In this document: positions 46,646-57,700 of the stretch, piece after piece
Layout of the letters: every line of letters starts with the position of its first letter
Numbering within the stretch: the first letter of the stretch is position 1
Source: Coleophoma eucalyptorum
Taxonomy: Eukaryota > Ascomycota > Leotiomycetes > Helotiales > Dermateaceae
DNA: 64,000 bases
Assembly: GCA_026120035.1 (NCBI GenBank)
Contig: JALRME010000015.1
Span: forward strand, 613,830 to 677,829
Direction: 5' to 3'
Notes under the pieces: model-generated
Told to the model about the DNA's origin: nothing
Seen by the model: the letters and a program-made list of their open reading frames with translations, nothing else
Database searches by the model: none
Program-made: the position numbers and the translations under genes

Positions 46646-47712
46646 CTACTCCACTCTCGTGTATTCACGCAATGATATGAGTGACTCTTCTCCATCTGGC
46701 CTGTAGCCCAATGGTCTTGCAAAAGCGTCAAACTTTCTACAGTGATAATCCTTGTAGAGCCAAACTTTTCCATCGTCAGCAGTGATTTCAGCCTCCTCAT
46801 TTGGACGCAAAAAGTATGCAATGGTATACTTTGTTGCCTGAGGGGCAACATCACTAGGTACAACCCTATGAAGAGAGGGCAATATCTTGCCCTGAGATAG
46901 GAATTTAAGAGAATCTCCTAGCTGTACGAAGAGGTGTTGGTCGCTGGGCTCAACCCATATCCAATCCTTGGTCTTGTTATCGAGAGCCTGCAGTCCTCTC
47001 TGGGTTGCCGAGAGGATGGTTAGACTTCCGACATCTGTATGAGCAATGTGCCCAAAGTTCCTCGACTCCTCCGGTTGTGGTGGATACTTGATGAAACCCA
47101 TATTGGTGACTGAGGGTAAAGAATGGTCATGTGCATGCAGCATTTCATTACTGAGTTCGAGTCCTTGTGTCAATCGCTGCAATATCATCTGGGCCACTCC
47201 TTCGTAGTCCCTGAGACCATTGGTGAGTCTGTCAACATTCGACATAACCAATGAAGGGCAATTGAGCTCTTTTCTGAACTCCGAAAGAAGAAGTTCCTTT
47301 TGAGGCAACTACACCTACGTTGTGAGTAATCACGCGCGGTCTTCATTTTCGTTCAACTTACCATAAAGAGTTCGAATCCATCCGGTCTTCCCTGTTTGGC
47401 TCCTTCTTCAATTCCGAGTGGCTTGAATCTAATACTTAGCATTAGCATAAGCCTAATATCATCAATTTTGTCCTACCCTGTGGTTCGGAAGCGTCCAGTC
47501 CTGTGAAAATGGTAAGCTTCCTTCACATTCTCAGGACTATCAAGAATGTCCTTTGCAAATGATTCAAGGAACTTCACATCTTCTTGCAAAACTTTTGCCT
47601 CTGTGCAATCGAGCTCTAAGTTGAAGAATCCCTGAGTAGTGGCCGCTTCTGCCAGAGTTTGGACATCTTTTTCGTTGCCATGAAGAAGTCCGGTGAAGGA
47701 TATGCTATACAT
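46646..47712 (-). CDS. 2-oxoglutarate/Fe(II) oxygenase, EcdG-type subfamily (second paralogue)
   Basis: Exons 47712-47477, 47428-47362 and 47308-46646; 321 aa. N-terminal block [12 protein letters not shown]. Core: H-x-D in [12 protein letters not shown], distal His in S-L-H-R-V-V-P, and Y-T-I-A-Y-F-L-R-P. The R-G-L-Q-A-L-D and K-F-D-A-F blocks match the oxygenase at 25.0-26.1 kb, making them paralogues within the cluster. One of the two should be the homotyrosine C3 hydroxylase by analogy with EcdG. The start is ATG 47712 (MYSISF); a TTG-led extension upstream was not accepted. It is located between the thioesterase and the ABC transporter, read in the same direction as the transporter and NRPS. 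Confidence 0.82.
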
Positions 47713-48212
47713 GTTGAAGACTTTTTTGAATCGTGCAAAGAGCAATGGAGTTTTTAGTTAGCTCAAAGGTACTTGGAGCATCTGGACAATGGAGGGAGCA
47801 AGCTGACTTTATGCTCTGTATGTCGCTAGCGAGTCACAAGGGTCAAACATGACAGTAAGCAATCGCCTCACTAATGAGCCCACACTTAGAATTCTGAAGA
47901 CTTGAGGACTTATTCTTATGCTAATGAAAATACCCAGAAGCGAAGTCTTTAATATAGACTTGGTAGTACAAATATAAATATGATCAGCACTTCACTAGAT
48001 ATAAACCACTTGTGATGATCCTTTATACATTTAAATTGCGTCTCTTCTAAGCAATAAGGTTGTTAATCCTATACCAGAATAAGTTTAACGTACTTTTATC
48101 ATAAACAGTTTTTTTATTTCGGATTAAAGGTTTCACTACAAGTACTATAATTACTAAGTTGCCTGACTTGAGATATAAGTGCTAGCAAACAGTCAAATTA
48201 TATCATTCATTT
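47713..48212. other. Promoter of the oxygenase / 3' end of the ABC transporter
   Basis: 0.5 kb, AT-rich, no gene. Confidence 0.55.
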
Positions 48213-51200
48213 TCATCTACTGGCGGCTCTATACACCACATCCGCCGTTGTCAAAGTGTCTTCGGAGCCTGATACGCTTCGTGTAAGTATGTTATTATCC
48301 AGGGAGGTGGTAAAATGAGCGCTGGTCTCTTCTTCTTCCGAAGTATCGTCAGATTCGCCATCAGCGGCATGGAGCAGAGATGCAAATATGGATGGCTCAA
48401 GAGCGAGTGTCGATGGCTTTCCTTGTTCCACAATGCGTCCTGCTTCGAGGACGATGACTTCGTCGTAGTCTATAATAGTGTTCAAATTATGGGCAACACA
48501 GATAACAGTCCGATCCTGGAATCTTTCTTTCAGGATGGCGACCATCTTGGCTTCAGTCTTCTTATCAACACTGGAAAAGTCAGTCATACGAAGCCGGGAA
48601 AAGCTAAAAATCTGGAATCAAGTTCGCAGAAGTCTTTTGGTCCTTACCTGCTTGTTGCTTCATCCAAGATTAGTATCTTGCTGGGTCGAAGTACAGCACG
48701 AGCCAAACAGAGAAGCTGTGACTGGCCGTGAGATAACAGGTCTTCGTTTGCCATGGCATCAAGGCCACCCTTCTTATCAATCACTTCCCGCATTCCGACT
48801 ACGTCTAAAACATCGAGAAGTTCTTTGTTAGAAAATTGACCCCTAATATCAAGATTGTCCCGAATAGTAGCATGATAATAGAAAGGCTCTTGTGGTAATG
48901 TGATGAACTTCGACCTAAGCTCCTGTCGCATAACAGTCGAAATATCAACCCCATCGACTGTAACTGTCCCACTTCGTATGTCAATAAGCCTCAGTAAGGT
49001 TGCAATCGTTGAACTTTTGCCACTGAACACCCGTTAGTATTGGTCCTCAGAGAATTGTACCAAACGGCGACTATTAAAATTCACGCCTACCTCCCTGTTC
49101 TACCACAGATGGCTACCTTTGCGCCAGATTTGACCGAAAATGAGAGATTGTTTAGCACAAGACGAGAAGCGGGCCTACTAAGAGTGTCAGCACAGCACAA
49201 TCGACCTGGTGGGTTGTGACAACCAGAAAAAGTTTGACTTACGAATAAGCTGATGATACATTTTGAAATGTGATCATACCTTGGTGAGGCCAGTCTGGTG
49301 GTAAAGTTCTGTTTTCGCCCGGCTGATCTTCAGAGCTTGTCTCAATTGTGAACTGGCGTATCCGGGAGATAGCACCCATCGCAACTTCCATAGCTGTCCA
49401 GTTATAGACGAGACCTTTCAAGCTGACCCCAAATCCTACAACGCTGACTAACGCAAGACCAATTTTGGCACCAGAGGCGCTTTTGGTTGTAACTGCGATG
49501 CTGACCAAAATGATAGCAAGGAAAGCAACGGTCATTTCCAAGGTTAGATTGAGCCATCGCTGGGCACAATAAAGATGGTAAATGGGGCGTTGTGATCTTT
49601 CGAGGAGAGCTTTATTTTGGTAGGTAAATTTCTCCCCCCAGCCGAAAGCACGTACTGTGACCAAACCATGGATGGTTTCCATGAATTGGGATAAAAGTGG
49701 CGCTTTTGCTTCTAGATCCAGAAGTCTCAGTTGCCGTGAAGTCCTCAGATAGAACAGTTGAATATAGTAAAGAAGTATAACCAGTCCAGGAACCGCGGCT
49801 GCTACGTAACTTGAGCCATAAATAATTACACCAACCTGGGCAATGCACGATAAGAAAGCGACCGTAGTGCCAATTATTGTGGTTGGGAGTCCCATGTCAA
49901 TAAGCTCCAAATCTTGACTGAATCTGTTTGACACTTCCCCACTGTCTGTGGTAGAGAAATATACTAGTGGGGCTCTATATAGATATGTGAATTGACAGGA
50001 AAGTATCGGGTATTGTGGAACTGAACGAACCTTAAGACCGTATTCAGAAGTGCTCCATGAAATTTAATGGCAGTTTGTGGTACCATTTTGATCATGAGCC
50101 ACCTAGAGACCTAATCAGGGCTGACTTTGAAAAGATTATCGCTAGCGCTACATACCAACAAGCTCCAAGAAACATTACTATTGCTATAACCGACCAAAGA
50201 GCGTATAGCAGTAGATAGTACTCAAGTCGATGGTTGGCTTTTTTAGCATTCGCTTCCGTCCAGAATTGGATCCAAATTTCTTTAATCAACATTAACTCAT
50301 TTTGATATTGCAAGATGGTAGAGGATAGTACGAACGTGGAAAGACTAAGCCGAAAACGAAGCCCGAGCAAAGCAGAACAAAAATCCACCATGTCATCCAT
50401 CCTACTGTATCAATGTAATATTTATAGATGGTCAGATCACTCTTTCGCCTATCTTTAATGCCAATAGTTCTGTTCATAATCCTTGCAGCAGCTAGATCTG
50501 GAGCTGTATCATCTTTGGTTTTCTTTGGTTCGCTTGTGTCGAATGTCTTTTCTCGAGTGTCAAGACTCTCAAGATAGTTATTAGTGTGTACCAAATCACT
50601 ATACTTACCTTGGTCGATGATCTTTCCATCTATCCCTAGAACAACAATGTGATTTGCCATTGAGATATTGCGAACTAAAGATGTCAGATGTCAGTTGCAA
50701 AGCGAAGGACACCTGACATACCCGAGTTTGTTGCAAGGACTGTTGTTATATCTCCTCGTCTAAGTAAGCCATGGGTCCCGAGGACTGAATTAAACACATG
50801 TCGTTCAGTTTTTGCATCGAGTCCCGTGAAAACGTCATCGAGTACGACCAAACTTTTCCTTGAGTAAAGTGCTCTTGCTAAAGCCTACCTGGAGTCAGAC
50901 TCTGCGACCATAATAGTGACAGCCACCTTTGCGATGTAGGGAAACACTTACAAGACGACTCTTCTGTCCACCACTCAATGAAATACCTTTGCTGCCAATA
51001 ACGGTATTGTCCCCATCTGAAAACTGTGTGAAATCTTGATCTAAGGCACAAGCCTTCACCACTGTGTTATACCACCTTGCGTCGAGATACGAGCCACCAA
51101 GAATATTATCCCTGATACTGGCGTTTATCAACCAAGGTGATTGCCCGCAAAAGGCAAGTTCAGGGCTGCTCACAATTACTGTTCCTGTGGTGTGAGGCAT

Positions 51201-53610
51201 CTCGCCAAGTATGACCTTAAGTAATGTTGTTTTCCCACATCCAATCGGCCCAATTATCATCACAAGGCTTCCTTGCAGGACCGTGAGATTAATGCCAGAT
51301 ACTGCAGGATCGGAATTCTCTGCCCAACTCGCTGAACAGTCAAGTATAGTCACTTTTTTATGCTCAAGCGACGGCTGGTCCGAATAATGATTCTGCTGTA
51401 TGGACTTCCGATTCAACAGTTCTGTCGGTAAATCTTCACTGTTTTGTAACGAAATGTCGAGACTTCGATCGACAGATCCCATGTTAAAAAACTCTGTCCC
51501 TGGTGCATCAGAGATACGCGCTTCGTCCAGATAAATATTACCGATGCTCTCGTTATTTCTTTCGATGACCCTAGGGTCAGACCTTGGGGTTGATGCCAGG
51601 TATTGTCTAATTCGCTCAAGACTAGCGATCGAATTAATGATTCCCATGCTAGCATCAATCCATTTCGAAACTGCTTGACTGAGAAGCGATAGTACTGTCA
51701 ATGAGGCATATGCAGAAGTTGCTAGTAATGGTGTGGTGCCTCTGATCTTCGATATTATACTGTAAGTTGCAAAGGCAAAGACTGGGGCAAATGTAGTTGA
51801 AACATATGCTGTATTAGTAGTACACTCAGCGACCTGTATAAAGGTAGCAAAATAGGGCTTTCTTGTACTTACATAATGTGACAAGCGCAATAAGAACTTC
51901 TCTAAATTTTCTAGAAATCTTAACTTCGTCCACCCTCAATTGCGTGATTATTTTCTGGACGATATCGGTAGAGCCCGTTGATTTGATGCCCTTGATTGAG
52001 CCAAGTGTTGCGATTGTTGTGGTGATACGTGCCTCGATGGCTTCAAGCCAGACTTTCTGCCGGCGGCCTAAAAGCATTCCCAGCTTCGCAAAGCCCAATA
52101 TGCAAACTATTGCACCATATTTAATCAGCCAATATGACTAAGGAGTAAGGTGTTTAAGAAGCGCGCAAGTCATACCTATAACAACCACAATAGCTGCGAC
52201 AACCGAGACTCCCAACCTAATTTCGAGCAACCAAAGAGCCAGGGCAAATTCGATCAAGCTGGCCCAGATCTCGTGTACATCTTTCATTCCAAAGCCGATG
52301 CGCTCCACATCGTTATTTATCAATGTCAAAGAGGAGCTGATCGCGATTGAAGAGCTACTCAGGCCCAATGTATGACGATATATTAAGGATACAGCACTTC
52401 CTCGGACAGCGACAATAGCACGGTACGTCTTGTGCTGCGACATTGTTGACAGGATCTGCTACGAATAAGGGAACGCTGCGAAGTTTCTTGGAGTTCCTTA
52501 CTTACTGCGATACCGATATAAACGAAAGCATAAGCTACAATTAAACCATAAGCTGTTTTGTTGCTCGTTGCTGTATCAGGCTGTTCCATGAAATCCACAA
52601 CACGACTGACCAGAAACGGCTGAGCGTAATTCACACCAGTCAAGCAGAGTCGAGGAACAATACCTGCCAAAAATAGTTTTTTGAATGTAGATAGCATGAC
52701 TTTGAGAAGTGCATGAGGCTTTGAGTTATCAACTACAGCAGATTTTCAGCAATTTGGCACAAATATGGAGTGCTTGAACTGACCATTGGCCCATCGATGA
52801 TATACCTGGTCTCGCCATGTGTCGGAGGAAAGAGTTTCATCATTGAAAAACAAATCATCTATTACTAGCGACTTCTTATATCCCATCAAAAGTAGAGGAT
52901 TGAACCACCAGAAAAAGCTACGATTCAGTATACCTGCTGTCTGCTCTGGTGAAGGGCATTTAAACTCAGGTCGAACCAGACTGCTTTTCTCCTTCGCTTC
53001 AAGAAGAAGAAGAATAAACTTGAAGCACACGATCACTGTGAAGACAATCGCGATGGTATTGTTGTTAGGCATCCTGAATAGAGTACGTGCTCGGGCAGCA
53101 TCCATTGGAATGGTAGCGAGCAAGTATAAGTTTAGGATTGTCGATGGAGCTGTGGACCTATAGTGCTCCCTATCAGATAGTATGACGAAAAAAGATGATG
53201 TAAGGAGCCCAATGACAATTACTGCGTTCGATAGTTTTGTCGTAGATGTCTTCAATGTCAACGACAGCACAAAGTGCACCAACTGGAGTAGTACAAAAGA
53301 TACCCAACATAGCTAGAGGAAAGGCAGTCATTCATCAGTATTTATTCATGCTTAAGCTGGATATTGACTGTTTACCATGGACACTTACTCGCTTTAAGAC
53401 CGAAAGTAGACTCTTCTGTACTACTATCTTCTGTCCCTTAAGTTGCCATGATCGGATCAGCATCAGTGAAAGTGCTAGCAGCAGAGGACCGAGATATAAT
53501 ATGCTTTCTTCGAATAGAAGAGTAAAATCGAAGTTATCATAGCATTCTGTTACTTGTGGTCCGAAGACGTTTTCCACCTCAATCTGGCATTGTGTCGATG
53601 GCCTAACCAT
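48213..53610 (-). CDS. ABCC-type full ABC transporter, probable lipopeptide exporter
   Basis: Fourteen exons: 53610-53389, 53312-52784, 52732-52506, 52458-52176, 52106-51873, 51808-50952, 50884-50722, 50674-50336, 50279-50156, 50102-50031, 49974-49243, 49177-49091, 49022-48648, 48570-48213; 1533 aa. Layout is TMD0, TMD1, NBD1, TMD2, NBD2. The N-terminal F-G-P-Q-V...F-D-F-T-L-L-F-E is typical of fungal multidrug-resistance-type ABCC proteins. NBD1: Walker A G-P-I-G-C-G-K-T-T, signature L-S-G-G-Q, Walker B V-V-L-D-D-V (Asp instead of catalytic Glu). NBD2: Walker A G-R-T-G-S-G-K-S-S (split by an intron), signature L-S-H-G-Q, Walker B I-L-I-L-D-E. Echinocandin clusters carry such a pump. It lies head-to-tail behind the NRPS and should sit in the plasma membrane, exporting the product or giving self-protection. 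Several donors are non-consensus (GTTCGT twice), so a few boundaries may shift by some codons. Confidence 0.87.
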
Positions 53611-54715
53611 AGTGGTGGACAAGGCAATGAACACCACAGCAACAGAATGGCCCGGATCAGCGAAGCTACTACGCTCTCGGTATCAAGACTGGGACAGCTG
53701 CAGATGTCGTTCGATACCAATGAAGGGGGCTCTTGTGTAATCAAGGCTATGCAAGCTTGTAGACTGCCATAGGGGGGAGAGGACTTGGTACGATCCGAAT
53801 ACCCTGCTAGAGGGGCTTGGGGAAGCAATCGTGAGTGGTAATATATAAACAGTATGAGCAGGCAAAGAGAAACTGCAGCTACGGACGATCAGTAGATTAC
53901 CTGTGAAATTATTTTGTAGTCTTGATGGCCTCAGCCGCGAGAGCTGGCGCACAGGTCCTAGACTGCCGCCTTCCTTGACCCATGCTCGCTTACGGAACAC
54001 GAAAGAACCAAGCCTCTACGTCCGGGTAATGACTGGCCGAAATTAACGCAGGGTTTATTACCCAAAATAGACATATATCATTAATATTACGTTGCTTGCC
54101 CTTGTGCCCTAATACAATCGTGTAGCTTCTTTGTGTACTTATAATACATATATTGAATCCTCTCTTCATCTATTTTCTTGCTAAATATTCTTGTAATCCG
54201 TGCAAGGGCTCCTTTTGGGGTACATCGTTAAGCTTAGAACTTCCTGTTAAGTGGATCACCTCTAATTCTAAAGTAGAGATCCAGCGACTTTCCTGATAAT
54301 ATAATATTAGGAAAGTAACACTTCTTAACTTGTGCTATTGTTACATCAAATATATGTAAGTTATAGAATTTGTCGAACGAAAGGGACGTAGAGTTTGAAG
54401 TACACTTGTTAGTCGAAACGCTCTTAATTTTGGTCACATGCAATAGCAGCATCTTGAAGTTCAAGTACGGGTTCAAATATGTAACACCAAATCTATCTCA
54501 AGTGTATGTATCTAACATATCATTTATCTTTGTAAGATATACTCTTTAGCCTCCTCGGTCAAATCAGAAACACCAAATCCAAGTCTTGAACTCTACATTA
54601 ATAGCCATTAGAAGTTGGCCCGGTCCAAATCCTCGGCAGCCCAAAAACAGAAGAAAAATTAAGAAACTGATTCAAGTCTACATATTTTTGTATGCAACCT
54701 CATTCTAATAACTCA
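53611..54715. other. 1.1-kb spacer between NRPS 3' end and transporter promoter
   Basis: No supported gene. The right half (54.0-54.7 kb) is AT-rich and holds an 80-codon minus-strand frame without recognisable family. The left half is the transporter promoter and leader. Confidence 0.55.
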
Positions 54716-57700
54716 CTAATGACCATTACTTTGGTCATGATCCCCTAACTCGCACTCTTCTTGCTTCGAGCCTCGGAGAATTGAGTTGACGGAAGCATGC
54801 CTCTCATTTTCACCGAACAATGACGACAAGTATATTGCATCTAACAGATCGCCTCCTCTCTCAGAAAATGACGCGCTTTTGTCCTCTAGATGTCCGCGGC
54901 GATCTCGCAGGACTAAGTCCCACTGTGGCGTCTGCTTCAGTTCCATGTAAGCCAAGCTTTCTTTACTTTCGTCGTGATTAGTGTAATCAGGCAACGATTG
55001 ATATATTTCCTTAGTCACTGATGGCCGGTTTTGCAAGACTTTACCGCTAGCGAGCAACAGCATCTGCTCGATAGGTTGAAGGGGATCATTAGAGATGAGC
55101 AGTAAAGTATCTCGAAGCGCGTCCAATAGTCCAACCGCAACAGTCTCAGATATATTTGCAGGCAGATAAGACAAGCGTATGTCAAGCTCATTGCCACGCT
55201 GGATTGTTGTAATTCCAACGTCAATGGTCCACAAAGGATCATTGATCTCCAAAGCAGAAATGTTGTACTCAGCACCACGCATTGAGAAGGTGGAGTCTTG
55301 CCCAGATATATGATTGATAGCAGATGTGAAGCGGGTCGAGGTTGGCCAGTCGGTACACTCATGCAGAATTTCACGGAATCCCAGCTGAGCATGTTCCATA
55401 CTTTGGACCTGCTGGTCACGCATCATTTGTAGCAATTCCTTGATTTTCCATCCGCGCTCGAGTGCAACTCGAACTGGAAGGAGAGTGACGCAACAGCCCA
55501 TAGCGTCCATCAAAGATGGATCAACTGTAGTTCGTGTTGAAACAGTTTCCGCAAAAACAATGTCGGTAATGCTCAAAAATTGACATAAAACAAGGGACCA
55601 CGCTGATTTTATCAACATTGCGTTGGTTATGCCCTCGATCTTTGCTTCTGTCAACTCGATAGTATGAGACAAATCCTGATTGACTCTTAAAGGATAGTGA
55701 CCAATGGTCTTCGTTGATGAGCTGATCGCAGGCATAGAAGATCCTTTGAAGAGATCCCGCCAATATTGATAGGTATCAGCATTTATGCTTTGCCTTTGGC
55801 TGTAGAGAAAGTCTGAAAATTTAGCCTGTGGCTTGGTTGGCACACCCTCATACAACGATCCGAGATTGCGCCAGATGATGCCCATTGAATGGGCATCATA
55901 CTCTGCATGGGTAAGACGAAGAATTATTCGGTGTCTCAATGTTCCGATCTCCTGAATAATTGCAATTTGTGTGAACGGCTTACCCAAGCCAATGGGCTGG
56001 AACATATCCTTGCTGACTATTTCTGCCGTGACAGCCTCAAGGCTCAAATCAGTCTGGTATGTCTTGATTTCTGGCTCAAAAGAGGCTTGAATAACCTGGA
56101 AAAGTTTTCCTTGATCGAACACGTAAGCTGTGCGTAATGTGTCAGTGATCCTGATCAGATCAAAACAGCTCTCCTTGAGCGCCTGTACATCACATGGGCC
56201 GTTGCCATCAAGAAGAAAGTGAGAGACTCCAGATTTAGGAGCTGTCAAAGCGGTAGCCACAGTCGATGATTGAAAATCTGTAGTTGGGAGGACATCAACA
56301 ATATCTTGAACAGCACAGTCGCTGAGAGAGCATGCTACTCGTTGAATGAAATCGTCCCTTTCTTCTGTATTGATCAAAGTAAAAGGAGTGGAATCATCTT
56401 CGCTGTCGTAGATTTGATGAGTAAGTCGGTTAGTCAATACTAGTGCAAGATCTGACAGGCACGAATGCTGGAATATATCGGCGACTCTCAGATTGAGATT
56501 TTGTGAGTGGGAAGCTGCAACAACACGCATCGCAACTACTGAATCACCACCAATCTGAAAGAAGTTGTCGTGTGCCCCCACCTGTTCTGGGCGCACATCA
56601 AGTGCCTCCGCCCAGAGAATCTGCAATCGCTGTTCCATATGGGTAGATGGGGCCACCTTTGATCCTTCACCGGCAAGATATTGTTGCAGCTCTTGCCTTG
56701 ATAAAGTTCCTAATAATTTACGCAGCTCCCTTCGATCGAGTTTACCGGATAAGTTTCGGTCCAGATTGGCAGTAGGCACATAAGCTGACGGCATCATATA
56801 TGGTGGTAAAACCTGGTACAAAAGTCCCCGCAAGCGTGCAAAGTCATCACGTAATGCATCTGTCGGCGCAAGTATCTGAGGACCTGGGATGTTCTCCGAG
56901 CCACGGCGATGCTCGCTATCCTGAGCAAACTCAACTGCTGCAATCAAGTTCAATTGCTCCCCTTCAGTTCCTTGTCGTAGCAATTCCACAGCTACCAATT
57001 CTGCTCCCGGCAGGTTTCGTATAATTTGGTGTTCGATCTCACCAACCTCGACTCTTTGGCCACGGATTTTAACTTGTAAATCCCGTCGACCAAGATAAAG
57101 CAGAGACCCGTCCTCATTTTGACGGACAAGATCTCCTGTACGGTATACTCGACGATTCCGTAAGCCTAAGCGTTTAATGAACTCAGGATCAATAATAAAT
57201 GAAGCATTAGTCTTCTCTGGGTCTTTAAGATAGCCTCGTGCCAGGAGAGGGCCTTCAATGAAGAGTTCTCCCGGTGCTCCAATAGGGCACAGTTGACTAT
57301 GATCAGGCTGTGTGATCCAGGCACGTGTAGCCAGTGGAAATCCGATATTTGTGACTTGGTTGGGACTGGTAAATGGCTCCGTGCAGGTACTCATAGAACC
57401 TTCGGTGGGCCCATAGGCATTGTAAATATCTGCATGGTCCAACCATGTGCTGACAACATCGGCACGTACTGGCTCACCTGTCAGAATAAGCGTCTGTAGT
57501 GATGGAACTTGTATAGGTGAAATTTGTCGGGCCACTGTGGACGTTAGCATGGCAACGCTGATATTTGATGTAGCCATGAATTCAGCTAAGTTGTTCATGC
57601 GAGCTTCCTCCGATGGAACACAAACACATCCACCAAAAATTGTCGTGGCAAAAGTATCCGTAATAACATTGTCGAATGTGTAGTTAGAGAATTGCAGAAA

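Noticed and set aside
53550..54000. Overlapping minus-strand frames upstream of the ABC transporter, possible extra N-terminus
   Set aside because: They are in other frames, hold no conserved sequence, and the family's usual N-terminus starts at 53610.
54234..54476. 80-codon minus-strand frame in AT-rich DNA
   Set aside because: No start context, homology or intron evidence; chance frame or remnant of a repeat. The same applies to 39286-39531.
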